NCBI GenBank assembly: GCA_905250115.1 | Contig: CAJNOI010000051.1 | Span: 1-64,000, forward strand | Direction of reading: 5' to 3' | DNA: 64,000 nucleotides | Origin: Adineta steineri | Lineage: Eukaryota; Rotifera; Eurotatoria; Adinetida; Adinetidae | Shown here: piece after piece, positions 39,497 through 52,406 of the stretch | Layout: every line of letters begins with the position of its first letter | How positions within the stretch are numbered: position 1 is the first letter of the stretch | Translations under genes and position numbers: made by a program | The notes under the pieces: generated by a model | Told to the model about the DNA's origin: nothing | What the model saw: the letters and a program-made list of their open reading frames with translations, nothing else | The model's database searches: none

Positions 39497-39596
39497 NNNN
39501 NNNNNNNNNNNNNNNNNNNNNNNNNNNNNNNNNNNNNNNNNNNNNNNNNNNNNNNNNNNNNNNNNNNNNNNNNNNNNNNNNNNNNNNNNNNNNNNN
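39497..39596. other. Assembly gap, 100 N
   Basis: Exactly 100 Ns, the conventional placeholder for a gap of unknown length. The last bases before it are GGGTGT. Confidence 0.99.
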
Positions 39597-40595
39597 ACTC
39601 TAGATAGAAAACTCTCTAAGACAACCGAGTGCTAACGTATTCCGATAGAAAAAAAACGATAAAGAAAGAAAAAAAAACTATATATATATATATAGATATA
39701 TAGAAATGCAGAAAAAGAAAACTCGAGTCACAAAGAAAATGACATGAAGTTCATTGTGCAACAAGCAGCATCGAGATAAAGAGAACGAATAGACGGGAAC
39801 AAACATCACCCGTGGAATATAAACATATACAACCAATTCGTCCGTAAGTTAATTGTGAATTAGAAAATAAAAGCAAAAGAGAGAGAGAGAGAGAGGGAAA
39901 GAAAGGAAGAAAAAGACAGAGTAAAATGTTTCTCTTGTTAACATATAAAAATTTCATTGATTGAATAGTCGAAAAAATTAATTTGATAAGAAAATTTCTA
40001 TATTTGATGTTTGATATTTTGATAATAGTAAACAAAAATAATAGCATGCACATATATATATATATATATTTATTAATCTTCTTCGTTTAAAAAATAAAAA
40101 TATCAATGAGATTAATCTAAGAAGGGATTATATTAATTGTAATAGATACCTGAAGAAAAAAATAAAATAATAAGAATAATTTATTTTAAGATACAATTTT
40201 TCTTTTTCTTCTATTTTCTTTTTCCTCCTAACTAGTCTTATGAATAACATCATCTTTACATACTACTTCACAATTTTGCCTCTTCACCCATCCGCCTATC
40301 GTTTCTTCAATTAACTTCCTATTGCCAAGAAGAACTTCCGGTTAGAATACAATATTTACTCATCTGTATAGAAAGAAAGAAAATATCTTTATAGACAAAA
40401 GAAGAAAAAAAAATTAAAGGATAAAAAACAATAACAACCTATAGTTTCTATATTCAATGAATCAACATTATTTATAATACAAATTTAAATGATATATTTT
40501 CTGTTGAAAATAATTTCTAAATGATTATTATTATTATTATTATATTTTTTTTATTTCTATTATTTAGTATAAATAACATCTTATTATAAATTATA

Positions 40596-43393
40596 ATGGT
40601 TGTTCATGTTGGTGGCCTTGTGGCCGTTGTATTTTTTTATATTCTTATATTAATTGTTGGTATATGGGCAGGACGAAAACAGAAATCATCTGAAAAATCA
40701 CCCGATACGGAAGAAATAATGTTAGCTGGGAGAAATATTGGTTTACTCGTGGGAATATTTACAATGACAGCAACATGGGTTGGTGGTGCATATATTAATG
40801 GAACAGCTGAACAAGTTTTTTCTACTGGTCTTCTTTCTTGTCAAGCACCATTAGGATATGCAATTAGTTTAGTTGTTGGTGGATTATTATTTGCACGACC
40901 AATGCGTAATGCTGGATATGTTACAATGCTTGATCCATTTCAACGTAAATATGGTCAAAGAATGGGTGGATTATTATTTATACCAGCACTCTTAGGAGAA
41001 GTTTTTTGGTCAGCAGCTATTTTATCAGCATTAGGAGCAACGATTAGTGTTATTTTTACTGATGTTTCAATGACGGCATCGATAATTATTTCGGGTAAGA
41101 ATTTAGATAGATTGATATTGTCATTGAAAAATAAAATAAACGATTTGTTTGTATTAATCATAAGAGAATAAATAATAACTTTTAGCATTTTTATTGAATT
41201 ATTTTAAAACAAATCTTATCTAATTGACAATATCTATTTATTCTAGCTGCGGTTGTTATTTTCTATACTCTTTTTGGTGGATTATATTCAGTTGCTTACA
41301 CTGATGTTGTTCAACTTGGATTTATATTTATTGGTCTTTGGGTTGCTGTACCATTCGCATTGAGACATGAAGGTGTTGGTAGTATTGTAACTACTTGGCC
41401 AGAATGGCGTGGTCATATTGATAAATCTCAATATGTTGATTGGTTAGATGGTATGCTTTTACTTATTTTTGGTGGAATACCATGGCAGGTTAGTTTAAAA
41501 AAAAGTGTAGACGTATTAAATAGATATGTCTGGACATAAATCAACAGAATTGTATGAATAATTTTTTTATTTCCATATATATTATATTATAATTAATTGA
41601 AAATCGATTTTCTTTTCAAATTCTTTAAAATATATAACTCGAAGTTATAGATATAAGAGAATCGAAAGAAAGAGCAAACGGAAATTTTAATAATACTTCA
41701 GTTCTAAACGATGAAATCAATTAAATTGTATTATTTTTTTCTAGGTTTATTTTCAACGTGTTCTCTCGGCTAAATCAGCAAAAAAAGCAATGTATCTTTC
41801 ATTTTGTGCTGCTGTTGGTTGTATTGTTTTGGCTATGCCACCTGTACTTATTGGAGCTATTGCTAAATCAACTAGTATTTATATATATATATATTAAATC
41901 AATCATTTATATTTGAATTCTATTTTAGACTGGACTATGACCGATTATGATATCAATAAAGATATAAAATCACCTGAAGCAACAAAATTAATTTTACCAT
42001 TAGTTCTGTTACATTTATGTCCAAAATTTGTTGCATTTATTGGTTTAGGTGCCGTTTCAGCTGCTGTCATGTCTAGTGCCGATTCGAGTGTACTTAGTGC
42101 AAGTTCTATGTTTGCTCGAAATGTTTGGAAACTTGTTTTTCGTAATCAAGTATGTTATTATTCAAATTTATAATTAGAAAACATTTTTCTTCCTAAATTA
42201 TTTGATCTTCAAATTATGTTACACTTTTATTGATAGAGAAAGGGTTCTATTAAAATAATCAGTTTTTTATTCCGAATAATCAGTATTTTTTGAGCAGTAA
42301 ATAATGTAGAATGTCAGTAATTGCGATCAGTAAATATATTTACAGAACGGTGAAAACTGATATAAATGTGATAATTCACTGATCAAACATATTTAACTAC
42401 TGATATTTTAGTTCAAATACTGATAAAATGATTAAATTACTGATCAGATCCAAAAGTCACTGACCATTAATTATTCTACTGACAGTTCAAATTTTTTACT
42501 GATCATTTGATTTGTACCCATAAAGATATCTTATTTAATATCCTTTCTCAATTTTAGTGGTTCTTTTCGTTTGTAAATGCATTTTTATTGAAAACTTCTA
42601 AATTAATTTATAGAAATTAATGAAATTATAATCTCTATATCTATTTTGAATTTTTCCTCGAACTTTTTGGAAAATCTGTAGATAAAAAAATTATTGAGAT
42701 TGAATGTCTTTTTCTATTGAAATCATAACAGACTGATTGTTTTTTAACTTTTAATGAGATAATATTCAATAATCCTGATAAATATATTTATTTCAATAGG
42801 CATCCGAACGAGAAGTTTTATTAGTAATGCGTATTGGAATATTTCTTGTTGGAGCTGGGGCTGCTGGAATTGGTATTATGGTTTCATCAATTTATGTTCT
42901 TTGGTATTTATGTTCTGATCTTGTTTATGTCATACTTTTTCCACAATTACTTTGTGTTGTTTATGTTCCACATACAAATACATATGGTTCATTATCTGCA
43001 TATATTATCGGTTTTGTTATTCGTATACTTATTGGAGAACCATCATTAAATATTCCGAAAGTGATTTCTTTTGGTCCACATATTCCACCAAAAACTTTAT
43101 GTATGCTTATAAGTTTATCAACAACATTAATTGTATCATTAATAGCAAAGTTATTATTTGAAAAACGTGTTTTAGCACCACAATTAGATGTTCTTCATTG
43201 TCTTGTTGATATACCAAATGAAGTTTTACCATTAAAAGAAAGTACAACAACTGATGAATTACATCAACAATATCGTATTGTTAAACCATCAGTACCACAA
43301 TCTCAACTTACTGAACCAACAATGATGATAAATAGTTCATATTTACCTAGTCAAGATACATTAAATACTTATGCAATTTCATCTAATCATTAA
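40596..43393 (+). CDS. SLC5A7: High-affinity choline transporter (SLC5 family)
   Basis: CHT1 takes up choline with sodium and chloride at cholinergic terminals. Exons 40596-41094, 41247-41488, 41745-41874, 41929-42149 and 42800-43393 give 561 residues (human 580). There are about 13 membrane segments. Family blocks include GIWAGRKQ, the AGRN(I)GL and [16 protein letters not shown] region, [48 protein letters not shown] and [20 protein letters not shown]. The C-terminal cytosolic tail is Thr/Ser/Gln-rich. The fourth intron (42150-42799, 650 bases) is far longer than the others and contains a foldback element. The start is the first ATG, just before helix 1. Confidence 0.95.
42242..42519. mobile_element. 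Foldback element with about 20-base periodic ACTGA/TCAGT motifs
   Basis: Inside CHT1 intron 4. The left part carries CAGT-type pentamers (TCAGT, once GCAGT) starting at 42259, 42280, 42294, 42314 and 42327. The right part carries ACTGA at 42356, 42378, 42399, 42419, 42439, 42459, 42478 and 42498, a regular 19-22-base period. The two halves are therefore inverted. Outer ends read GGGTTC at 42242 and its rough inverse GTACCC ending at 42519, followed inward on both sides by similar AT sequence and the first pentamer. No clear target duplication and no coding capacity were found. Confidence 0.65.
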
Positions 43394-43997
43394 CAAATAC
43401 AAAAGAAATACACGTATGTATTAATATAGTGTTAACCCTTCCGGTGAATGTTGTTCTTACTTTTTTGTTTTTCTTTCATGTATATCTATACATATCAATA
43501 ATTTAACTATATTTTATTTATCACATAGAAAAAACGAAAAAGAAATGTGGAGGTGCTTTTGCTTTTCTTGTGTTATTAGTTTCTTTCTCTTTCTTCTTTT
43601 TGTTCTGTTTTATTTTCGTCAGTAGTCAGATTAATTATGATCGCAAACATACATATCAATCTATCACTTTGTGACTAAATTAATATTAAAACAAAAAACA
43701 TATCAATTCACCTTCCACATAAGAAAACACTTGAAAATTAATGGATTCAAAAATACATATCAAATTATCAATCATTATTATTATTATTACTGTTGTTATT
43801 GTTTGATGTTGTGTCTTTTAGTCTGATCAAAATAAAAATTCTCTATTGTCCCTCACCTTGTAATCAATTTTATTTACTAAGTATTGCAATCATACATATA
43901 TGTATAGTATTATTATTATTATTAAAAAAATAGAGATCATCTTTGGGGTTTTTCTTTATCAGTTTAAATTCAAACAAAATATATGTATAATGATGTT
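43394..43997. other. Convergent intergenic stretch
   Basis: 3' flanks of CHT1 and the DUF547 gene. AT-rich with ATT repeats. Nothing else seen. Confidence 0.5.
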
Positions 43998-46142
43998 TTA
44001 ATCATCTACATTAGATGATGTTGTTGTTGAATCTATAATAGGCATTGGAGCATCATGATGATTTACCATCCAATCATAGATTTTATATGATATACGTAAA
44101 CCATCTTTTGAACCTTGTCGATCAAGTAATGTTTTAAGTAATGATTGTTTAGGCTCGTCAATGTATTTAGCTATCCATCTATATATATATAAGATTAAAT
44201 GGAAAATTAATAGAAAAACAAAATTAATATATATATTAACCTTAATACTTCCGTTTCAGATCGACCAAAATCATTTTTATACCAAAGAAATAATTTTGAT
44301 AAACGAACTTCAGCATTTTCAAGGATAATATCGACTTCGGCATTACAATAAGATGTTGTTGCCATATTTAATGCTTTTTCAAGATTTGTTGATGAATATA
44401 TTGCTATTTGTGGACATGAACGTGCACCACAATTAAGTGCAAAATGAATGCGTGGATCACAACGACGCATTGAATATCGTGTACGAGGATCATTAAATGT
44501 AAAATGTCGTTGCGTACAATTTGAATGAGGTTTATTACCTAAAAGTAAAAATAATTAATGGAAAGGAAAGCCGAAAATCTCTTTACCTCGTAGAATACCA
44601 TGTTCAATATCATCTAATGAGTAAAAATAAGATCCAACTTTATATGATGTTATTTTCCAAAATTGATTTAAATCCAAAACAGATTTAGGTAATTCATTAA
44701 CAGATGTTATACCATGTATTGTTAATATATTATAAAGATCTTAAATAAATAAATAATTTATTAAATTTTTTCTTTTGAATAAAATTAATTCAATCTTTTT
44801 TTTTTGGAAATAATAATTACTGATAAAAAATGTTTTACGTTCATTTTCTGTGACATTTTCAAGGCTTATTGTTGTTAAACGATTACCCATTTCACATATA
44901 TCATTATAGACATTACTTGCACGCAAACGACCATAGTTAACTAAACGACCGGATGGATCAATAAACATAGCTTTTAAACTAATATTAGAAAAGAAAAAAA
45001 ACAGAAATTTTATATATTTATATAGGAATAATTCTATTTGTATTTTAATAGGTTACTTTAACATTTTCTTTTGTAGTTCAATTGATATTTGTACGGCATT
45101 ATAACCATTTTTAGATTTTGTTTCATTTTCATCGTTGATTGCTAGTGTTGTTTTATTTGTAACTAAATTTTCTAACGGTGACCAATTAAGTATATTAAGT
45201 AAACGAGGATTTTCAATTTCATCTAGTTCAGTATTATTAATAGCAGTAGTAGAAGAAGAAGAAGATGTTGTTGTTGTTGTTGTTGGAGTAGTAGTAGAAG
45301 TTGTATTTTCTGATGTTAATGAAGGTTGTATTCCATTAATTATTTTGACTCGATCTATGATGATGATGATGAAATAAGAGTAAAAAAAGAAAGAAATGAC
45401 ATTAGGAGGGGAAAAAAATTTAATCTTATTTTCTATTCCCTAAGTGTATGTTACTGTTTGTGTTCGTCATATATTGATGTACATCTGGTTAAATTCTCGT
45501 TGGCATAACATGATATGACAGAAGCGTTTTAATCATCGATATGGTTCTTTTTTTGACAAGGTTAGAGAATTGTTGTTATTACACTTTGTACTGATCAAAT
45601 AAATGTCAAATAATTATTATAATAGAGTGTGAAATATATATATATATAATCAATAAAAGATCTTTGCACTAAAGCTTATATTCTTTTTCTTGAATGATTT
45701 GAATTTTAACAATAAATAAAGACATGTTTCTTGACTAATTTCCGTTACATATGCGTGCCTGTTCTAATACAGAAAAGACAGATGTGTTTCACTACTAATG
45801 CAATACATGTTGGCGCATGATATGAATAATTACGTTTGTCGGTTCTTCCTCTCTCACTCGCTCTCTCTCCCTCTTTTTTTGTATTATGCGTGTATTTTAC
45901 ACACACAAAAAAGAAATTTTTCTTTCATCTAATTATTCGATATGGTGATGTGTCGGAAGGTAGACAAGTATTCAAGAAAACATGAATGATGATGATGATG
46001 ATTATAGCGTTTGCATTTGTTAGGTTGAATCGACATTTATATGCCAACGATCTCTATTCTTTCATTTATATAATAACAAAAGAAACATAAAAAAAAACCT
46101 ATTGTCAATGTTTTCACAACGTATAACAAACGGATATATATC

Positions 46143-46174
<32 letters not shown>

Positions 46175-47048
46175 TATTGATTCATTAGTACTTTGTAGTT
46201 TTATTATCGTTTTTTTTTCTTCTATTGATGTCGGAGCACATAAAATTATTAAGACTGATCGATCAGCAAACGATCTTTTCTATACAATATCGCACGCGAA
46301 CAAAACGACGGAAAAATCATATATAAAGAAAAATTCTGTTTGAAATATGTAAAAAAGTAAAGAGAAAGAAAAAAAAATTTGTTACCAGGCATTTGACAGA
46401 TCATTCATTCTTCAATATGAAAGGTGTCAAAGTAAATCCATAAAACGGATACGAGCCTATATACATATATATATATAGATAGGTATTCATAGCGGAAGTC
46501 ATTATTTTACTATATAGGTTTTTAAAAAGACCGGAACTATTATTGTGTTTTGACAGGCACATATATATAAAATAAAAAGAAAGAAGAAGAAAAACCAATT
46601 TGTCGTCGTATAATACAGACATTTCAATCTCATACATATATATGTATGTTTAACATCAGTATATTCGAATAACAAAATGTTAGTTTTGTCATGTGTCTAA
46701 GACGATAATCGGATGCATATAAGTCTGCGCTTTACTGATTATGTCAGATGAAATGAAGCAAAACAAACAAACAAGTGATAGATATTTCTTCTTTTTTTTG
46801 GTTTTATAGTCCTCTGTGAACAATCATATGAATAGTTCTATACAAGATTTATCATGCTTAACGATGATACACTTGAAATAACAAGAAAATGAATAATCTA
46901 TTAATCGAGTTGGTATAGATCATATTTCGCTTTAGGTTTATTATTACTTGTCATTGTAAATTTGTTTCATTAATTATCTTAGATTAATAAAAATAGAAAT
47001 ATACTTACAGAAAGGTCTTGAACTACTCGATCGACTGTATCGAGACAT
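43998..47048 (-). CDS. DUF547-domain protein
   Basis: Exons: 47009-47048, 45057-45354, 44821-44978, 44587-44739, 44241-44538, 43998-44178, giving 375 residues. The N-terminal part (about 14-110) is low complexity with Thr and Ser runs. The DUF547 domain follows (about 115-330), with FFINLYNILTIHGI, the hallmark DPRIHFALNCGARSCPQI (two Cys, possibly redox or metal sites) and a C-terminal RWIAKYI helix. The biochemical role of DUF547 is not established. The first coding exon is short (MSRYSRSSSSRPF) and is separated by a 1654-base intron. It was chosen because its donor phase fits exactly; it could be replaced by another exon in that long intron. Confidence 0.8.
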
Positions 47049-47825
47049 ATTTGAAAATAATTTGTTTTTAGTTTAATTTGATCGTTTTTCGGTGATAATT
47101 TTGTTGTTATTATTATTGTCGTCGTCAATAGGTAAACATAAATATGTTTGCAGTGAAACGTCAATTGATCAGTGAACGTTCAACTTACTCAAAATCGTTT
47201 AACCGGCAGCCGATCATTGCATGGAAGTATAGAGAGAGAGGGAGAGAGAGAGAACTGAAACTCTTTCTTGCTCTCTTTCTTCTAGAGAGAAAATCCAATG
47301 ACAGTATTTTTTTTCCTTATTCTTTCTTTTTTTCTATGTATCTCTCGCTTTTTCCTCTTATATATTATTATGTTGATCACCATCACCTTTTTTTTTTTGC
47401 TTTTTTTTCTTTGCCCTTTTGCTGTAGTTTTATCATTGACTGTGACGAATAATATTGTTTCTAGCACGTAGACAAATGACAGATAGCGCGAAGTATGAGT
47501 GCACTAGACAATCGAATAAATTTAAGGATGCAAGTATATTGAAGAACGGAAATGGATGAACACATTGATAAAGATCTGATATAAAAGAAAAGAAGAGCCG
47601 AGATGAATGTCAACCAAATCAATTTCATTTGTATGTTGTTCATCTTCTCTATACTCATGATCAATATGTGTGTTATTATTATTATTATTATTATTATAGC
47701 AAATAATTTTACATGTACATAAGAGGATTTCTTTTCTTTTGCTCATTATAAAAAAAATGTATTATGATGGTTTTTTTTCTATAAATTCACCGGTATGTAA
47801 ATCAATTGACCAGATGATATTAATA
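47049..47825. other. Intergenic stretch with GA/CT-rich tracts
   Basis: GA-rich then CT-rich sequence near 47230-47290, and an ATT trinucleotide run near 47675-47697. Likely the promoter of the DUF547 gene and the 3'UTR of the coiled-coil gene. No coding signal. Confidence 0.5.
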
Positions 47826-49696
47826 TTATACAGGTAATGGGGGTTGTCGTTCAGGAATATCAAGTACAATATCCATATCAGGTGTACAACTAGAATTAAA
47901 TAAAATGAACAAATTATACTAAAGAATAATTAATATGATTATCTTAGATATTTTTAGAATTACAATTCAGTTCAATCGATTCTATCATAATCAGCTTTTC
48001 TTCGGCAAAGAGTATCAAGAGAATAGAATCTGAGTTTTTTTTTTATTTTAAATAATTAAGAAAAATCAAAGCTTTCTCTATAGCAAAATAATACTATTTT
48101 ACTTGGTTTAATCCAGCAATAAGATTTCTATTTCACATATTCTTCTTTTAATCATAATTCCTCTTATATAAGAATATAAATGATTGTTTAAGATATAATC
48201 TATGACTAAAGCAAACATACATGGGCATTGTCGTTTGTCGGAAAACATGTGGAAATAAAGTACGAGAATCGAATGCTTTAGTTTGTTGATGTTTTAATTG
48301 TGTATTTAGTTTTCTTATATGTTCATTTTCAATTTCCATTAGACGAATTTTTTCTTCTTGAATAGCAATTTCCTAAAACAATTCATCAAATAATATAATA
48401 ATTAGTTTATATATAATTTAATATTTACTTCTCGCATTCGATCATTATCAAGTGACACAAGAAAATAAGATTTATGCACATTAGAAAAAGCTGACTAAAT
48501 AAGATAAAAAATTATATTTTCCAAGAAAAATATTTTTTTGTTTTTTCATTTATATTACTGTTGCTTGTTCTTCACGTAGTCTTGCTACAGTTAAACGAAG
48601 ATCTTCTAAATATTTCTGTTCTTGTTTTTTAAGAATACGAGTTATTTCATCGACTTCTTCCTACAATAAACAAAAAAAATATTCGATTTTAATTCCAAAA
48701 TTTTACAGACTGAATTAAAAAGATTTGTCTCTTCAATATCTTGTAATAATTTTTGAAGAATTCGTTCTTTTTCAGGATATTCAATATCCTAATAAATAAA
48801 ATTGAATCAATTTTAATTATTTCAAAATTTTTCTACTTTATATGTTTTCAGTTGTTTAAGTAATTGTTGACAATCGCTTATCTGATTATCAAGAGATACA
48901 ACTTGATTTTCATACACTAAGAAAATTCTTTGAAAGAATAAAAAACCATACATAAATATAAAATGATTTATTTACTTTCGACTTCATTTGCAAGTTGTTG
49001 TCGTTCATGTATAAGTGCATTAAGTAATTCTTGTTTTTCTTCATTTTGTTTTGTTTCAACAAGTGAAATTGTTTTCTAGAGAAAAGAAAAAAATAAATTT
49101 TTATTTATATGAAAGAATTATTTTTCAATGTACTTTATATTGATCAAAACGATGTAAATTAGCTTCAACTGTACCATAACTTGAACGTTCAGTGTTAGAT
49201 ATTGATTCACGTAATTTTGCATTAGTTTCTTTTAATTCATCTTCACGTTGAAGAAATGTTTCTATACGTGTTTGATGCACTTTTGAAGAAAAAATTTGTT
49301 TTTCGATTAATTTTCTTTTTTGTATCATATACTTACTTCGTAATTGTACTGTTAACCATTGAATTTTAGCAGGATTGTCAGGAATAAGAAGTGGCTCAGG
49401 AGGTTTTCTTCGTAAATGTCGACAAAGTTCCGAACATTTATTTTCTTCATGTACAACTAAACAGAAAAAAAAATATCATTTCTTTTCATAATTAAAATTA
49501 ATATAAACAAAAATTTACTATTAGGAGGTTCTATAATAGTGGGTAGTTTAGGTTTTCGTTCCGCTGCTTTTGATGATGATGGTCTTTGTTGTCTCACCCA
49601 TGGTGAATAATCAATAACTGTATTTGATATTTTCGTATTTAATGATTGTAAACCTGAACCATTAGATGATAATCGACTTGATGTATTTGAATTCAT
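47826..49696 (-). CDS. Coiled-coil protein, family not assigned
   Basis: Ten exons: 49519-49696, 49337-49456, 49134-49279, 48976-49075, 48837-48916, 48711-48788, 48559-48660, 48429-48494, 48221-48372, 47826-47889, giving 361 residues. All junctions keep phase; the 48711 donor (GTCTGT) is weak. Residues 1-60 are Ser/Pro-rich and probably disordered. From about 100 to 330 the protein is almost continuous heptad-like helix (for example QRLANEVE-type and EERIRLMEIENEHIRKL-like stretches). The tail ends DIPERQPPLPV. A structural or ciliary role is plausible but not shown. It is the downstream member of a two-gene run, with a splice acceptor directly abutting its ATG. Confidence 0.72.
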
Positions 49697-49698
49697 CT
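49697..49698 (-). promoter_or_regulatory. Splice acceptor directly abutting an ATG
   Basis: On the minus strand TTATATTTTTAG is followed at once by the ATG of the coiled-coil gene, while the upstream gene stops 103 bases earlier. This leaves no 5'UTR of its own, so a trans-spliced leader is the likely source of one. Confidence 0.5.
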
Positions 49699-49799
49699 AA
49701 AAATATAAATTCTTGATATTTATTAATATATTTTATATCCGACATGCAATAAATTTGAAAAGAAACAAAATTATTTTAATTAAGGCAATAAAAGAATAA

Positions 49800-50971
49800 T
49801 CATTTCATATAATAATCACATTTAAGTATTGGACAATCACTACGAAGTTCCATTGGTGAATAATCATAATAAAGTGTATAAGTTGGAAATAATTGCTTAT
49901 GTGTACCATCAATACATGCACCGGTTAATTGATGATGTTCAAGTGTATCCATTGGATCAAGAAGACCATGACGTGAACGAATTTTTTCACGAAATATACT
50001 AATAGAACGTGTTGCAAGATCTGTTTTATCAATAACCATTTTAGATAGAGCATAAACACTCGTATGATCAGGTACAGTAATATGAACATGACCAGGATAA
50101 GCATTATATGCATCGAATGTAATAAGACGTAGATGAAGTGTAACATATCTATAAATGAAGAATAAAAAAAAAGAAATACGAGATTTAATAAAAATAAAAA
50201 AATCTATTAAAATACTTTGGTTGGGCTACTTGTAATGGTTCATTGAATATTGATTTTGATTCTTTTGATGATTTTTTTTCAAGTACAATTTCAGTTGGTA
50301 ATGGAACTGGTAATTGTGTGACATGTCGTAGAATACCATTTCCAAGTTCTTCATCTAAGATAGCTCGATAATCAATTGATGTACCACCGACTTCAAATAA
50401 TTTAGTCAAAATAAAAAAATCTTCCGTTGATAGTTTAGGTAAACGATCTCTAATAACTATAATTTCGAAATAAAAATAACGTTTTTTTTTATTTTTATAT
50501 TACTTAATCGAAATTGTTCATATGGTAAAGAACCATAATTATATTTATCCAATAATTGACAAGCACCGAGTAAAAATTTTTTCTGTCCTAATAATAATGA
50601 ATGGATACGTTCACATACAACATTTAATTTATCAGGTGACTCAAAAATTTCTTTTGTTTCCTTTGTTAAACGTTCCTACATAAAGAAAGAAAAATTTGAT
50701 TAATTAACATACTATTTTTTAATTATAAATAAAAAAAAAAATTATTATTTACAATTTCCTTTTGACGGCCTGTTTTGCCTTTCTTTTTTTTCTTCTTTTT
50801 TTTCTCATCTTTTTCAACAGGTTGTTCTTGTAAAATAGAATCTAGAAATGATGGTGCTGGTACTTGGTCAGTTTTAGTTATATCATCATTTAGTACTGGT
50901 TGAGATACTATATAAGATGATGGTTCATTAATTTTGACTTGTAATTGTTGTTCTTTATTCATGTCTGCCAT
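49800..50971 (-). CDS. Uncharacterised protein with EF-hand-like and ubiquitin-like regions
   Basis: Exons 50753-50971, 50504-50675, 50216-50456 and 49800-50148 give 326 residues from the MADMNKEQQ start. An upstream in-frame ATG at 51025 would add 18 mostly hydrophobic residues and is not excluded. The N-terminal part is acidic, then has a Lys run (about residues 56-66). Residues 75-160 look like a paired helix-loop-helix (LLDKYNYGSLPYEQFRL) without obvious calcium ligands. The last 115 residues (HVHITVPDHTSVYALSK) suggest a beta-grasp fold and end in a conserved-looking Tyr/Cys-rich tail. I cannot name the family; axonemal proteins of this type exist, but that is only a guess. Confidence 0.7.
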
Positions 50972-52406
50972 TTTATAACGAAGAACAAACAGAACCGTTA
51001 AAGAAATAATTGCCGACAATGCCATTCACCGTCAGCTTACCATGGCATCGTAGAATGTTGTTTGCATGCTGTTTCGATTTCACTAATGTAGAGAGCGCTG
51101 TCATCTGAGCTATCACTATAATTAAATTGAGATGGAATCATAGAGAGAAAAAAACGTAATATCCATTCATTCGATTCATAGCGTTTATATATATATATTC
51201 ATTAATTATACAAGAATCTCTAATTAAACATATTACACATCTAATACTGATAATGGTTATTTTTGAGATCAAGTTTTTTTTATTCGTTTAAATTATCTAT
51301 GGATCAGTGATGTTTATTGAGATAAAATACGTAGCAAATATAATTTTTTTTAATTATAGAAGTTATATTAATTATAAATTGCTAGTGATATAAGAAGTTA
51401 GCACGCAAACTATAGATAATTAAAATATAGTTCATGTTCAATGTGTTAGCTAAGAAAAGAAAAATTATTTTATAATAGAAAAAAAATTTTCAAAACATTT
51501 ATTAATATACGTAACTTGAAAAAATCATTTATCAGTCTCTCATCTATTATTTATATTAAGACGAGAGCAATGATTAATTAAATTATCGGTACGTCTCGAT
51601 CATGTTTAAAAGATATTTGTAAAGGTAAAAAGATTACCGTTTTCATTCGAACATCAATTCACTTTATCTAACAATGAAAAAAACTCATTTTTTTGTGGTT
51701 TCATTTGTATGTCAAAACAACTCTTCTTATTCCATCATCTTCATCATCTGAAGAGCTTGCAAGAAATCATTGAAGAATTTCATTTCAATTATAAAGAAAA
51801 ATACGTGAAGATTAACAAAACACTTCTGTCACTGATCAAGACATTTATTGATTTACACTCAAAAATAATAATTTTAGAGTACTGAATCGAGAGTACTCTA
51901 AATTCATAAATATGTCAGTCAATATTCCAATTGAATCAAGATCAATTTCTTTATGAAAATCTAACTAACAGATAGAGCAGAAAGAATTAAAATATTCATA
52001 TTTTAGATACATTTGGAAAAAAAACAAGCTGGGACATAAGGAATGACTCCATATTACATTCCATTTTTTCATTAAATACTTTGTTCGATCAAAAAAAATT
52101 ATTTTCTCATGTATTTATTATTTGTATGAAGATAAATAAAATCACGTATTCTATCTCTAACCACATTTATTGATAAAATACCAAAATCATTTGTAAAATA
52201 ATTGGAATATTTTTCTCATTTATAAGAAAACATACACAATGTTAAGAAGATTTTTTCTTATTATTCCTGATTATATTTTTTTTTCTTTAAAAAAACTGAA
52301 TACACGCACACACATAAAAAGAAAAATATCTTATGCTACTTTGCTTAAAAAGAAAAAAGTGAACTGTTTATTAATTGTGTGTGCGTAGTGATTGAATTGA
52401 AAAGTT
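50972..52406. other. Intergenic stretch with a perfect hairpin
   Basis: AT-rich, containing the hairpin at 51873-51902 and no coding signal. Confidence 0.5.
51873..51902. repeat. Perfect 11-base hairpin
   Basis: TTTAGAGTACT (51873-51883) and AGTACTCTAAA (51892-51902) pair fully around an 8-base loop. No U-tract follows, so it is not a simple terminator; its role is unknown. Confidence 0.4.

Larger units (their letters stand above)
38425..40595. other. Intergenic stretch with assembly gap and TGTGGG motifs
   Basis: This holds the candidate exons at 38717-39226, four GT-rich TGTGGG/CCCACA motifs (about 38566, 38625, 38906 and 38950), and the N gap. After the gap come GA-rich tracts near 39876 and TA runs, with no coding signal. 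Confidence 0.5.

Noticed and set aside
45135..45377. Plus-strand frame with Val runs
   Set aside because: It is the antisense of the Thr/Ser repeats in the DUF547 gene.
45355..47008. Possible hidden gene in the long first intron of the DUF547 gene
   Set aside because: Only short low-complexity frames and simple repeats are present; no splice-consistent coding sequence was found.
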